Of a stretch of DNA of 64,000 nt, positions 1-9,275 are shown one piece after another; position 1 is the stretch's first letter, and each line of letters begins with the position of its first letter. A program made the position numbers and the translations under genes. The notes below the pieces were generated by a model that was not told the DNA's origin, did no database searches, and was given only the letters and a program-made list of their open reading frames with translations. The DNA comes from Enterococcus ureasiticus (GTDB lineage Bacteria; Bacillota; Bacilli; Lactobacillales; Enterococcaceae), in the NCBI RefSeq assembly GCF_001730285.1, contig NZ_MIJZ01000001.1, positions 806,001-870,000 on the forward strand, given 5' to 3'.

Positions 1-112
1 TAATATTGGCTGGGATTCGAATATCATTATTATTGATTGTTTGCGGTTTTTCTTCTGATGGAGAAAACTCCTCTTTATCTATATCTCTTTTTTTCCTAAA
101 CAATTTTTTCAT
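1..112 (-). CDS. N-terminal fragment of an unidentified protein
   Basis: The gene is cut by the left window edge; only its first 37 codons are visible. The start is the ATG at 110-112, preceded on the minus strand by AAGAAGGTGA as ribosome site; an ATG eight bases further upstream runs into a TGA at once. The visible N-terminus is basic (MKKKLFRKKRD) and then acidic and polar (DKEEFSPSEEKPQ), like the cytoplasmic tail of a membrane or division protein, but the family cannot be named from so little. It is co-directional with the genes to its right, from which a terminator-like hairpin and the CRISPR array separate it. Confidence 0.55.
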   Translation of the reverse strand, partial: MKKLFRKKRDIDKEEFSPSEEKPQTINNNDIRIPANI

Positions 113-250
113 TTTTTCATTCACCTTCTTATTACTGTAATTAAATCAATTGTAGAGTAGTTTATCTACTATTTCAGATAACTAGTTTAATTTTACACTT
201 TTTTTAACCATTTGAACAAAATGAAGATATTTTGTTATGAAATTTAGCTA

Positions 251-275
251 TAAAAAAAGAAAGGCAACTCTTTCT
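251..275 (-). terminator. Weak intrinsic terminator downstream of the CRISPR array
   Basis: On the minus strand a 6-bp stem AGAAAG/CTTTCT with a 6-nt loop is followed by seven T. It lies just beyond the distal end of the array, where an array transcript from the right would end. The stem is AT-rich, so efficiency is doubtful. Confidence 0.45.
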
Positions 276-352
276 CAATTGATTTTAGTGCGCTTGCTAT
301 GCTTTATATTAAAGTGAACCTCAGATTAAAAAAAGTTGTAGGAAAAACGAGA

Positions 353-860
353 ATTTCAATCCACTCACTCATATTAGAGTGAGACATAAAATCATTATTA
401 CAATAAATGATCAGCATAGTATTTCAATCCACTCACTCATATTAGAGTGAGACAGATGCTGAAGTAGATGATTACGACTATATCGCTATTTCAATCCACT
501 CACTCATATTAGAGTGAGACCCCGTCATTTGATATCGGAGATAAATGGTTATCAAATTTCAATCCACTCACTCATATTAGAGTGAGACCGCTTGCTCCAG
601 CAGCTCTCAGCAGAGAGTCACATTTCAATCCACTCACTCATATTAGAGTGAGACATTGTTTACATTAGTTTAAAGACCCTCTTAAAAAATTTCAATCCAC
701 TCACTCATATTAGAGTGAGACTGTCATGCGGGCACCGAAAACTTTTACCAGAGAAATTTCAATCCACTCACTCATATTAGAGTGAGACGTTATGAAGAAG
801 CAGCAGGGCAAGGCTTGATAGCTGGAAATTTCAATCCACTCACTCATATTAGAGTGAGAC
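353..860 (-). CRISPR. CRISPR array, 8 repeats and 7 spacers, type I-C-like repeat
   Basis: Eight identical 33-bp repeats lie at 353-385, 421-453, 488-520, 556-588, 622-654, 689-721, 756-788 and 828-860. Spacers are 35, 34, 35, 33, 34, 34 and 39 bp. Read on the minus strand the repeat begins GTCTCACTCTAATATGAG and ends GTGGATTGAAAT. That 3' end, together with a short internal palindrome (CACTC/GAGTG), is the hallmark of type I-C repeats, and the 33-35-bp spacers fit. In this orientation the leader is on the right. No repeat is degenerate, so the distal end cannot be told from repeat decay. No cas gene is visible on either side within the window. Spacer targets cannot be determined by eye. Confidence 0.97.
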
Positions 861-1056
861 CGTGAAAAAATAGGATTATCTTCCATAAATCATTCATAAT
901 CCTTATTTTTCCAAGTAAATCTACATGAACATTAAAAAAATATGAGAAAAACCTCAAATTTAAGTCCTTTTCTCCACTAATTTTGGTGCGGGTCTCCTAA
1001 TGATTTCATGGGCACTTGGGGTCCGCACCAAAAATGTTCATTTTCTTTTCTAACTC
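861..1056 (-). promoter_or_regulatory. Probable CRISPR leader with a conserved-looking inverted repeat
   Basis: This AT-rich stretch lies between the first repeat (minus-strand reading) and the end of nadE. It contains an 11-bp perfect inverted repeat, TTTTGGTGCGG at 981-991 and CCGCACCAAAA at 1023-1033, enclosing 31 bp. From memory, similar palindromes occur between cas2 and the leader of many type I-C loci; that is recollection, not a search. The stem has no U-run on either strand, so it does not look like an intrinsic terminator. No ORF here is convincing. Confidence 0.6.
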
Positions 1057-1884
1057 TTATTTCCAAAAATCATCAAAAATTGAAATCGGCATATGACGTT
1101 TATGCTGTGTTTTGTTATACCAACCTTCAATCGTTTCTTTCGCTTTATCCGATACAGCTTTTCCTTCAACATAATCATCGATATCATCGTAAGTCACACC
1201 AAGTGCTACTTCATCCGCTACCAAAGGTTTATCATCTTCTAAATCAGCAGTAGGAATTTTTGTATAAAGTTCAGCAGGTGAGCCTAACTCTTTCAGCAAT
1301 GCCTTGCCTTGCCGCTTATTCAAACGGAACAATGGCAAAATATCTGCTCCGCCGTCACCATATTTTGTATAAAAACCAGTAATATTTTCAGCCGCATGAT
1401 CTGTACCGATAACAGCGCCTGATTTTTCTCCAGCGATCGCATATTGAACGATCATCCGTTGACGGGCTTTCATATTTCCTTTATTAAAATCATTGATAGA
1501 AACCTCAGATTCCTCAAGAGAAATGACACATGCATCAATTGCTGGTTTGATGTTGACACGTAAAGAAACATCCGGTTGAATAAAGTCCAAGGCTTTTTTA
1601 GCATCCTCTTCATCAGCCTGTTCACCATAAGGCAAACGGACTGCAACAAACTGATACGCTTCATCTTTCGTTTCTTTACGCATTTCTTCCATTGTTAACT
1701 GAGCAAGACGACCAGCTAATGTAGAATCTTGCCCCCCACTGATGCCTAGCACGAAGGTTTTTAGAAAAGGATATTTATATAAATAACTTTTCATAAATTC
1801 GATACTTTTTCGGATTTCTTCTTGCGGATCTATTTGTGGTTTTACACCTAGTTCTTCGATAATTGCTTTTTGCAGTGACTCCAT
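1057..1884 (-). CDS. nadE: Ammonia-dependent NAD+ synthetase
   Basis: NadE adenylates nicotinic acid adenine dinucleotide with ATP and amidates it with ammonia to give NAD+, the last step of NAD synthesis and salvage. The 275-residue length is normal for the short ammonia-dependent form without a glutaminase domain. The PP-loop SGGQDST is at residues 49-55, a typical GTDHAAEN motif is near 160, and the C-terminus ends in the usual FDDFWK, so the gene is complete despite the adjacent CRISPR locus. Start ATG follows AGGAGGGG. It lies downstream of pncB in the same direction with a 129-bp gap, so the two probably act together in nicotinate salvage. The CRISPR leader begins directly after its stop. 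Confidence 0.95.
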   Translation of the reverse strand: MESLQKAIIEELGVKPQIDPQEEIRKSIEFMKSYLYKYPFLKTFVLGISGGQDSTLAGRLAQLTMEEMRKETKDEAYQFVAVRLPYGEQADEEDAKKALDFIQPDVSLRVNIKPAIDACVISLEESEVSINDFNKGNMKARQRMIVQYAIAGEKSGAVIGTDHAAENITGFYTKYGDGGADILPLFRLNKRQGKALLKELGSPAELYTKIPTADLEDDKPLVADEVALGVTYDDIDDYVEGKAVSDKAKETIEGWYNKTQHKRHMPISIFDDFWK

Positions 1885-2013
1885 AGAAAACCCCTCCTAG
1901 ATTAAAAGTAGAATAAACCTGTCAATTCTTTAGAAAATCAGCTCTAAAAACTTCTTTGTTTCATTGCCGATTTATCGATTTTCAAAAGCTTGATTTGTAT
2001 AGCTAGATATTAT

Positions 2014-3486
2014 TTATTTGCCTTCCCTTAATGCTTTTACATCCACACGAACTTTTTCAAGTAAACGCATTTTATGATTCCAGCACTCAGTTGATAAATC
2101 GACTGGGTATTTTTGTGGATTAAGATCACGTTTATATTCTTCCCAAAGTGAATCAAGATTTTCTTTTGCGTAGCTTTTGATTTCTTCTAATGTAGGCATT
2201 TCATATACTCGTTTTCCTTCAACAAAAATATCTTGTAACACAGCTCTCGCTTCAAAATCTCTGACTGTTTTATTGATAAATGTATGCACCGGATGGAACA
2301 TATAAATTTCCTCTTGTTTACGAGGATCCTCATCCCATAGTGTCACATAGTCACCCTCAGATTTTTTATCTGATTTACGTGTGATTCGCCATACTTGTTT
2401 TTTTCCAGGTGTTGTAACTTTTTCGGCATTGCTGGAAAGTTTGATAGTATCTTTCATCTGACCGTCTTTATCTTCGATCGAAACTAATTTAAACACAGCG
2501 CCTAAAGCTGGTTGATCATATGCCGTGATCAATTTTGTCCCAACACCCCAAACGTCAATTTTTGCTTTTTGCATTTTTAAACTTAAAATAGTATTTTCGT
2601 CTAAATCATTTGAAGCATAGATTTTAGCGTCTGTGTAACCTGCTTCATCTAATTGCTCACGTACTCGTTTTGAAATGTAGGCCATATCTCCACTATCAAG
2701 ACGAACACCTAGGAAATTGATTTTATCCCCCATTTCCTTCGCTACACGGATTGCACTTGGCACTCCAGATTTTAAGGTATCATAGGTATCAACCAAAAAG
2801 ACACAATCTTTATGCGTTTGCGCGTAGGCTGTAAAGGCATCATAATCATTTCCATAGGACTGTACTAATGAATGAGCATGTGTTCCACTGACTGGAATAC
2901 CGAAAATTTTACCAGCACGAACATTACTTGTCGCATCCGCTCCGCCAATGAAAGCCGCACGTGTACCCCAAACAGCCGCATCCAATTCTTGGGCACGGCG
3001 AGTCCCGAATTCCATCAAAGGATCTTCTCCGATCACAGATTTGATACGTGCCGCTTTTGTTGCAATTAGGGTTTGGAAATTGACCATATTCAAAAGAGCA
3101 GTTTCGATCAATTGACATTGTGCTAAAGGCCCCTCTACCTGAATCAATGGTTCATTATTAAAAACCAAATCTCCTTCTAGTGCAGAACGAACGGTACACT
3201 TAAATTCAAATTCTTTTAGGTAAGTCAAAAAGTCCTCTGGATAATCCTCTACTTCTCTAAGATAAGCAATATCTGTATCTGTAAACGTCAAATTCTCTAA
3301 ATAATCGACCAATCTTTCCAAGCCTGCAAAAATAGCATAGCCATGATTAAAAGGCATCTCCCGGAAATAACATTCAAAAACTGAATGCAAGTCCGCTCTA
3401 CCTAATTTCCAATACGTTTGCATCATGTTAATTTGATATAAATCAGTATGTAACGTTAAGCTATCATCATCATAAACTTTCTTCAT
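2014..3486 (-). CDS. pncB: Nicotinate phosphoribosyltransferase
   Basis: This enzyme joins nicotinate to PRPP, driven by ATP, to form nicotinate mononucleotide, the entry step of the Preiss-Handler pathway that nadE completes. The 490-residue protein has the family hallmarks: N-terminal LTLHTDLYQINMMQTYW, the EFGTRRAQ block near 160, the SGTHAHS motif near 205 and the VRLDSGD block near 260. The start is the ATG at 3486 with AAAGGGTGG nine bases upstream. A minus-strand TATAAT lies at 3527-3532, so it may have its own promoter although gtrA lies upstream in the same direction. nadE follows. Confidence 0.95.
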   Translation of the reverse strand: MKKVYDDDSLTLHTDLYQINMMQTYWKLGRADLHSVFECYFREMPFNHGYAIFAGLERLVDYLENLTFTDTDIAYLREVEDYPEDFLTYLKEFEFKCTVRSALEGDLVFNNEPLIQVEGPLAQCQLIETALLNMVNFQTLIATKAARIKSVIGEDPLMEFGTRRAQELDAAVWGTRAAFIGGADATSNVRAGKIFGIPVSGTHAHSLVQSYGNDYDAFTAYAQTHKDCVFLVDTYDTLKSGVPSAIRVAKEMGDKINFLGVRLDSGDMAYISKRVREQLDEAGYTDAKIYASNDLDENTILSLKMQKAKIDVWGVGTKLITAYDQPALGAVFKLVSIEDKDGQMKDTIKLSSNAEKVTTPGKKQVWRITRKSDKKSEGDYVTLWDEDPRKQEEIYMFHPVHTFINKTVRDFEARAVLQDIFVEGKRVYEMPTLEEIKSYAKENLDSLWEEYKRDLNPQKYPVDLSTECWNHKMRLLEKVRVDVKALREGK

Positions 3487-3566
3487 CTCACTATACCACC
3501 CTTTATTTTTCTGAAATTTAATTTCTATTATATCAAAAAACTGTCTTTTTAACTAAAAACTGATTT

Positions 3567-3980
3567 TTAAGATGCTTTTTTCTTGAAAATAAAAAACTTG
3601 CTGAAAAAATAATTCAATACGACCACCGCAACTTGAGTCAGCATTTTCGCCCAAAAATCTGAAATATGCATCCATTCGATCATTAAAATCATCAATGCCA
3701 TATCAACGACAAATGATAAGATACGATACCAGTAAAACAGTAGCATTTCTCGAATAAAAGAACTGATATCCTCATGGTTACTAACAAAAACAAAATATTT
3801 ATTTGTAAAAAATGCGAACAACACAGATAAAAACCAGCCGATTGCATTACTTATTTTATAGTCGATTCCTAAGATATCTTTACAGATGAAGAAAATCACT
3901 AAATTGACAATCGTTGTTGCCACACCAAAAACTAAATATGAAATCACTTCTTTATATTTATGAAATAACTCTTTCAACAT
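3567..3980 (-). CDS. GtrA-like small membrane protein
   Basis: A 137-residue protein with four predicted membrane segments (about 12-34, 40-60, 78-100 and 106-128) and a basic C-terminus (FIFKKK). The pattern, with YLVFGVATTIVN in the first helix and NKYFVF after the second, matches the GtrA/DPMS family. Family members are linked to flipping or placing lipid-linked sugars for cell-surface polysaccharide modification. The substrate here cannot be read from sequence. It precedes pncB in the same direction with an 80-bp gap; no functional link to NAD salvage is evident. Confidence 0.8.
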   Translation of the reverse strand: MLKELFHKYKEVISYLVFGVATTIVNLVIFFICKDILGIDYKISNAIGWFLSVLFAFFTNKYFVFVSNHEDISSFIREMLLFYWYRILSFVVDMALMILMIEWMHISDFWAKMLTQVAVVVLNYFFSKFFIFKKKAS

Positions 3981-4091
3981 TCACGCTTCCTTTCGTTCCT
4001 TTTCCTATTTTATCAAATAAAAGATAGAAATCCTACTGATTTTCTAGTTTCTATTACTTGATCATTTGTTTTAAAATAAGCATTTTTGATT

Positions 4092-4724
4092 CTATTTCAC
4101 ATAGATATTTTTATAATAGAAAACTGCTAATTGCGTCCGATCCCTTAGTTCTAGTTTTTCTAATAAATTACTGATATAATTTCTGATCGTTCCTTCACTT
4201 AAATAGAGTTGATCAGCGATTTCTTTATTATTCAATCCTTCTGCTATCAAAGAAAGAATAGACAGATCTTTTTCATTTACTTTGTGTTCCTCCGAACAGG
4301 TTATTTTTTCTGTTTGTAACAAATGAGGTAATCGCTCCATGATGGTATGTCCAAAAACTGATTGGCCATTCTTAACAGCTTTGATAGATGGGACGATTGC
4401 TTCTATGTCTTGCTTTAATAAATAACCTTTAACACCAATCCTGAGCGCTTCCATAATATAATCATCATCTGAAAAGGTTGTTAAAAGTAAAATAACAGCT
4501 TGCTCATTTTTTGCTAAAATATTGGTAGCTGCTTCAATCCCAGTTGATTCTTTCATCCGAATATCCATCAATAAGATATCCGGCTGTAGTTCTTCATATA
4601 ATTCCACGGCTTGAATTGCACTATCGCCTATTCCTACTACGCTAATTTCACCACTTGCTTCAATAATCGTTTTAAGTGAAGTAGTCACTAATACATCATC
4701 ATCCACAATCAATACTCGAATCAC
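4092..4724 (-). CDS. NarL/LuxR-type response regulator
   Basis: A 210-residue regulator with an N-terminal receiver (about 1-120; acidic pair at D8-D9 and phosphoacceptor D54 in LLMDIRM) and a C-terminal LuxR-type helix-turn-helix (about 145-205; LNNKEIADQLYLSEGTIRNYISNLLEKL). It overlaps the histidine kinase gene by 4 bp, so kinase and regulator are translationally coupled. The ABC exporter operon is divergent, 101 bp or more away, and is the obvious target. An imperfect TGACA/TGTCA palindrome in the shared intergenic region is a candidate binding site. The arrangement resembles small-molecule or antimicrobial-responsive LiaRS/DesKR-like systems; the signal is unknown. Confidence 0.9.
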   Translation of the reverse strand: MIRVLIVDDDVLVTTSLKTIIEASGEISVVGIGDSAIQAVELYEELQPDILLMDIRMKESTGIEAATNILAKNEQAVILLLTTFSDDDYIMEALRIGVKGYLLKQDIEAIVPSIKAVKNGQSVFGHTIMERLPHLLQTEKITCSEEHKVNEKDLSILSLIAEGLNNKEIADQLYLSEGTIRNYISNLLEKLELRDRTQLAVFYYKNIYVK

Positions 4725-5830
4725 TTTTTAACCTCCCTAGATTTTGGCAAAATAGCCAAAACCGAAAAACCAACTTCTTTTCGGTTATAACTCAGTCTAC
4801 CACCTAATTTTTCTATTCTTTCCTGCATACCTATCAACCCGATTCCGATTTCATTTGGGGCTTTTTCTTTATTCTGAGTTCCGTTGTCTTCTATTGTCAG
4901 TTTGTGAAATCCTGGGTGATCCTGAAAATGAATCGTCACTTTATCTGCATTGCTGTGTTTCATTACATTTGCTAGTGATTCTTTAATTAGCATGATACAA
5001 GCGAGTTTATATTCTTTACTGATATATTCAGAGAATGCACCTTTTAATTCTACCTCACAAAATGCAAAATTTTTTAAAATATTTTCACACGCCAAAGATA
5101 AACTCAGTGACTCATCATGCAAATCATGTACGCTATCTCGGATGCTGTTCATCCCTTGTGTAATGGTTTCTTGTAGTTGATCTAGTGGGATCAGCATTTT
5201 TTCATCTTGATTAATTGCTTTAAGTGCTCCAGTTTGGAGCAAAGCACTAGAAAGTAAATGTCCGACATTATCATGAATATCTCGAGCAATTCTATTTCGT
5301 TCATTTGAAAGTTCCAAATTAATTTTGATCTCTTGTTTTTTGATCAACTCAGAGTTTTGTGATTCAAAAGTAAAACTATTCTCATACTTTTCTTCATTCA
5401 GTACTAAATAGTCATTGTGCAATGCGTCATCTTTTAAAGAAAGAAAAGCTAAATAAGCCGATAGTCCGCACAATAATAGAATGGAAAGTTTTAAGTTATT
5501 CGAATAATTACTACTATGTAAAAGAAATATTAAAATCAGACAGCTATTGATAATTGTCATGTTTTTTCCTTCATCCATCCTCCCGTCATAAAAAAGGATT
5601 GGGACAAAATAAGCATATTCTGGCCACTTTGTCGCGGCAAGCAATAAAATCAAAATACCTAAAATGGAAAGTTTTGGTTTCTTGATCACCCAAAGAACGA
5701 TGCTCAAGACAATTGTCACTAAGACAAAAATAACCATTTCACTTTGGTAGGTTTGATTTAAAAGAAGTAGCAAGCACAATCCTAACAAAAAAGCTTTATC
5801 AAACAAGTTTCGTATTAAAAATTTATTCAT
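4721..5830 (-). CDS. Sensor histidine kinase, HisKA_3 (NarX/DesK-like) type
   Basis: The membrane part holds about five hydrophobic segments (residues 10-130), followed by a cytoplasmic DHp domain with the HisKA_3 signature ERNRIARDIHDNVGH and an ATPase domain (ANVMKHSNADK; IGLIGMQERIEKLGG). The phosphoaccepting His is in RDIHDN, near residue 185. The open frame extends to a GTG at 5851, but a GGAG motif lies inside that extension and sits six bases before the second of two adjacent ATGs, so 5830 is preferred. It is the partner of the regulator with which it overlaps by 4 bp. No extracellular domain is large enough to suggest ligand binding outside the membrane. Confidence 0.88.
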   Translation of the reverse strand: MNKFLIRNLFDKAFLLGLCLLLLLNQTYQSEMVIFVLVTIVLSIVLWVIKKPKLSILGILILLLAATKWPEYAYFVPILFYDGRMDEGKNMTIINSCLILIFLLHSSNYSNNLKLSILLLCGLSAYLAFLSLKDDALHNDYLVLNEEKYENSFTFESQNSELIKKQEIKINLELSNERNRIARDIHDNVGHLLSSALLQTGALKAINQDEKMLIPLDQLQETITQGMNSIRDSVHDLHDESLSLSLACENILKNFAFCEVELKGAFSEYISKEYKLACIMLIKESLANVMKHSNADKVTIHFQDHPGFHKLTIEDNGTQNKEKAPNEIGIGLIGMQERIEKLGGRLSYNRKEVGFSVLAILPKSREVKK

Positions 5831-5856
5831 CATCTTCTCCAAATTCTCCACTTATA

Positions 5857-5868
5857 TGACAAATGTCA
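5857..5868. promoter_or_regulatory. Candidate regulator palindrome between the kinase and exporter operons
   Basis: TGACAAATGTCA has inverted arms TGACA/TGTCA around AA. It sits in the divergent region just upstream of the kinase start, a position suited to autoregulation by the adjacent NarL-type regulator. It is a single copy and the assignment is inference. Confidence 0.35.
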
Positions 5869-5951
5869 CATCGATATAGGAAAATATTCACTTATATCTA
5901 ATTATCTTTTGAGCTATAGTTCTATTATAAAGAAAAAAAGGAGAATTTCAT

Positions 5952-6884
5952 ATGATAATCGAAATAAATGACTTAGTAAAACGCTACGGAAAGTTAACAG
6001 CATTGAATCACTTTAATCTACAAGTAAAAAAAGGCGAAATCTTAGGACTACTTGGTCCTAACGGCTGCGGAAAATCAACCGCGATCAATTGCATGCTTTC
6101 ACTGTTATCGTATGACAAAGGCGAAATAAAACTCTTTGGCGAAAAAATGTCTCCAACTCGCTATGATATAAAAAAACGAATTGGTGTCGTTCCACAAGAA
6201 GTCGCTGTTTTTGATGAATTGACAGTTATTGAGAATATCGATTACTACTGTGGCTTATATATCAACGATAAAGCAACTAGAAAAAAGTATGTTGCAGAAG
6301 TCATCGTATTGGTAGGTCTGGAAGATTTTACTAGTTTCCCACCAAAAAAACTTAGCGGTGGACTAAAGCGACGACTTAATATCGCATGTGGCATCGTCCA
6401 TAAGCCTGAACTTATCTTTTTAGATGAACCTACAGTTGCAGTGGATCCCCAAAGTCGTAATAAGATTTTAGATAGTATTAAAGAACTAAATCGTCAAGGA
6501 GCAACGATTGTCTATACGACCCACTATATGGAGGAAGTAGAACAATTATGTAACCATATCGTGATTGTTGAAAAAGGCCAAGTCATAGCAGAAGGTACCA
6601 AAGAACAACTAAAAGGCATGATCAAAGTCAATGAAAAAATCGTAATCGAAATACCAGATTTCCCGTCATCTGTTAAAGAAGAACTATTACAACTTCCTGG
6701 AATTATCGATATCACATATGACAATGTTTTTGTAACCTTGAATACTGAAAAAAACAAAGCTGTCTTTACCAAAGTTCTGCATATCTTGGAAGAAAATCAC
6801 GTTTCATTTGGTAATTTTTACACTCAACAACCCACACTTAATGATGTCTTTTTAGAAATAACAGGCAGAGAATTAAGAGATTAG
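5952..6884 (+). CDS. ABC transporter ATP-binding protein (ABC-2 exporter)
   Basis: A 310-residue ATPase with Walker A (GPNGCGKST, about 35-43), Q-loop (VVPQE), signature LSGGLKRRLNIA near 140 and Walker B LIFLDEP followed by the D-loop near 165. The C-terminal 90 residues form the extension usual in DrrA/CcmA-type exporters. Start ATG follows AAGGAG. It heads an operon with two ABC-2 permeases (14-bp gap, then overlap), all divergent from the two-component genes, so induction by that system is likely. Such modules export drugs, bacteriocins or lipids; the substrate is not evident. Confidence 0.92.
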   Translation: MIIEINDLVKRYGKLTALNHFNLQVKKGEILGLLGPNGCGKSTAINCMLSLLSYDKGEIKLFGEKMSPTRYDIKKRIGVVPQEVAVFDELTVIENIDYYCGLYINDKATRKKYVAEVIVLVGLEDFTSFPPKKLSGGLKRRLNIACGIVHKPELIFLDEPTVAVDPQSRNKILDSIKELNRQGATIVYTTHYMEEVEQLCNHIVIVEKGQVIAEGTKEQLKGMIKVNEKIVIEIPDFPSSVKEELLQLPGIIDITYDNVFVTLNTEKNKAVFTKVLHILEENHVSFGNFYTQQPTLNDVFLEITGRELRD

Positions 6885-6898
6885 AGAGGAGCCATCGT

Positions 6899-8047
6899 AT
6901 GTTTTGGCATTTATATTATTATCGCTTAAAAATTCAATTGAAAGACAAAGTTTTACTATTTTGGTCCTTGGTTTTCCCGTTACTTTTAGGTTTATTTTTT
7001 ACAGCTGCTTTTAGCAATCTCGATACGATTGATTTGGCTAAGAAGATTCCAGTTGGTATCGTTACGAATGAACAAATTCCAGCACAAGATACTGACTTAT
7101 TCATGAATACTCTGAACGAAATCAAAAATAATGATCAAAAAATGTTTAGGCCAGTCATACTTTCAAAAGAAAAAGCTGAAAAACAATTACTAAATGAATC
7201 AATTGCTGGTTATTATACTCTAACTGAGGATGATATATCACTGACAATCAGTAAACAAACGATCCAACAAAATATTTTGGATACATTTATGAATCAATTT
7301 CTTCAAAGTAAAATGACCTTGACTACCTTAGAAAGAGAAAATCCTGCTCTTTTAGCCTCATCTATCACAGAAAAAATAGGTAAAACAACTAATTATATTT
7401 CTGTTAATCAAGCTACAGCTTCAAAAGGAAGTCAGAAAAGCTTTTATTTCTTTACTTTAATCGGAATGAGCTGCATGTTCGGTATGTTCTGGGGGATCAC
7501 TAATGCGAATGATGAGCAAGCGAACCAATCAGCTAATGGCATCCGCCTAAGTATGACACCAAAAAACAAACTATTTATTGTCCTAACAAACTTATCTTCT
7601 TCATTTACAATCTTTATTGCGGAAATATTTTTTATCTTAGGTTTCTTCCATTTTATTTACAATGTAGATTTTGGAACTCGCTGGTTACTTATTTTATTAA
7701 CTTGTGCGTTAACTGCTCTCACAGCACTTTCATTAGGTGTATTATTTGGCAACATCTTAAAAGTACCGTTAAATCAGAAAATTTCACTAGCCGTGACTTT
7801 TCAAATGACTTGTAGTTTTCTAGCAGGAATGATGTCTCCTGATATCAAGCTTTTAGTAAATCAACATCTTCCTTGGTTAAACGCAATAAATCCAGTGAAC
7901 CTTGTCAGTGAGGCTTTATATAAGCTGTATTATTATCAAAATATCGACAGTTTTTACAATAACCTGATTAGTCTAGGGATACTGACAACAATCTTTATCA
8001 CCGCCAGTGTTATTTATGAAAGGAGAGTGCAGTATGTCAGTCTTTAA
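6899..8047 (+). CDS. ABC-2 type permease, first subunit
   Basis: A 382-residue protein with one N-terminal membrane helix (about 17-38), a large extracytoplasmic loop (about 40-170) and five further helices in the C-terminal half (180-375), the standard ABC2_membrane_3 layout. It ends 14 bp inside the next permease gene, so the two are translationally coupled and probably form a heterodimer on the preceding ATPase. Start ATG follows GAGAGGAG. Substrate unknown. Confidence 0.88.
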   Translation: MFWHLYYYRLKIQLKDKVLLFWSLVFPLLLGLFFTAAFSNLDTIDLAKKIPVGIVTNEQIPAQDTDLFMNTLNEIKNNDQKMFRPVILSKEKAEKQLLNESIAGYYTLTEDDISLTISKQTIQQNILDTFMNQFLQSKMTLTTLERENPALLASSITEKIGKTTNYISVNQATASKGSQKSFYFFTLIGMSCMFGMFWGITNANDEQANQSANGIRLSMTPKNKLFIVLTNLSSSFTIFIAEIFFILGFFHFIYNVDFGTRWLLILLTCALTALTALSLGVLFGNILKVPLNQKISLAVTFQMTCSFLAGMMSPDIKLLVNQHLPWLNAINPVNLVSEALYKLYYYQNIDSFYNNLISLGILTTIFITASVIYERRVQYVSL

Positions 8048-9221
8048 AGCTACTTTAGGCATTCTGAAAAAGAATCTAGGAACTCTGATTCTTGCATTGG
8101 CAATTAGTCTAGGTATTTCTTTCGCTTATTCTGGTTCTAATTCGACTAAATCCAATGCGACAGAGCTTGAGAAAATGAACGTCGTTATTTTCAATAAGGA
8201 TCACGGAAACACGGGAAAACAACTAGAGACTTATTTAAAACAAACGATGAATGTTGTCTCATTAAAAGATACGCAAGAAAAGATCGATGACGCTTTATTT
8301 TTTGGAAAAGTTGATTATGTACTAACTATTCCTGACTCTTTCTCTCAAACTATCAAACAAAATCAACGACCTAAATTAACAATTCAAGTCAAACCTGATA
8401 GCTTTAACCAAGTATATATTGATTCAATTATCAATAATTATTTATCTACGTATCAATTCTACCAAGAAGCATTTCCAGGTAAAACAGAAGCTGAGATCGT
8501 TAATTTAACAACTACTAATCTGGCCAAGGTAGGACAGATCAACTTTGATTCATCTTATAATCAATCAAAGAAAAATAAGGCAACTGGCAAAGTTTTTGGT
8601 GTATTAGCATACACTATGTTTATGACTATTTTCAGTGCAATCACTTTAGTCAGTTTGGCGTTCAATCGTAAAGAAATCAAACTTAGAAATGGTTGTTCTC
8701 CTCTTTCTAAGCGATCGTTTTCACGCCAACAGTTTATTGTACAACTTGGATTTTGTTTAGCACTTTGGGCAGTTTTTGTATGCCTTATTCTTCTGATTAC
8801 GAAAAGCAATATTGATCGATACAGTGCCTATTTTATTTTGAACACGCTACTTCTATTTATCGTTGCGGTATCTTTTAGTAATCTAATCGGGGGTATCATC
8901 AGTAATCCAGATATGGTTTCTGGAATTAATAATGTGTTTATTTTAGGTAGTGCCTTTGTTAGCGGAGTTTTTGTGCCCGTAGAAATTTTACCTGACATCG
9001 TAACGAAAGTGGCTTCTTTTACACCAACTTATTGGTATATGAGAAATTGCACGTTGATTGGAAATACGGTTCACTTTAACAATGATTTTTCTACTAAATT
9101 TCAATTCAATTCACTTATTTTATTGATTTTTGCTTTCATCTTTTTCTTATTAGCAATGCTAACAAGAACAGAACATGGCGGTTTGAAATTTTCCTTTAGC
9201 AAAATAGCTATCAACAAGTAA
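8034..9221 (+). CDS. ABC-2 type permease, second subunit
   Basis: A 395-residue paralogue-like partner of the preceding permease, with the same layout: N-terminal helix (about 13-33), extracytoplasmic domain to about 175, then five or six helices. The open frame begins at 8007, but AAGGAG lies just before the ATG at 8034 (MSVFKATLG), which gives the expected short N-terminus and a 14-bp overlap with the upstream gene. A strong hairpin terminator follows the stop immediately. Together with the ATPase it completes a three-gene exporter. Confidence 0.87.
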   Translation: MSVFKATLGILKKNLGTLILALAISLGISFAYSGSNSTKSNATELEKMNVVIFNKDHGNTGKQLETYLKQTMNVVSLKDTQEKIDDALFFGKVDYVLTIPDSFSQTIKQNQRPKLTIQVKPDSFNQVYIDSIINNYLSTYQFYQEAFPGKTEAEIVNLTTTNLAKVGQINFDSSYNQSKKNKATGKVFGVLAYTMFMTIFSAITLVSLAFNRKEIKLRNGCSPLSKRSFSRQQFIVQLGFCLALWAVFVCLILLITKSNIDRYSAYFILNTLLLFIVAVSFSNLIGGIISNPDMVSGINNVFILGSAFVSGVFVPVEILPDIVTKVASFTPTYWYMRNCTLIGNTVHFNNDFSTKFQFNSLILLIFAFIFFLLAMLTRTEHGGLKFSFSKIAINK

Positions 9222-9222
9222 C

Positions 9223-9274
9223 AAACCCTCTCAAGAGAAAGCCGCAATTCAGCTTTTTCTTGGAGGGTTTTATT
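9223..9274 (+). terminator. Intrinsic terminator of the ABC exporter operon
   Basis: AAACCCTC...AAAGC pairs with GCTTT...GAGGGTTT across a short loop and is followed by TTATTT. It begins two bases after the permease stop and lies against the end of the convergent downstream gene. Confidence 0.85.
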
Positions 9275-9275
9275 T

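Noticed and set aside
1008-1253. An 81-codon rightward frame over the end of nadE
   Set aside because: It lies antisense to a complete, well-conserved nadE, has no ribosome site and no recognisable composition.
1057-1884. nadE truncated by insertion of the CRISPR locus
   Set aside because: Length is normal and the C-terminus ends in the usual FDDFWK, so the gene is complete.
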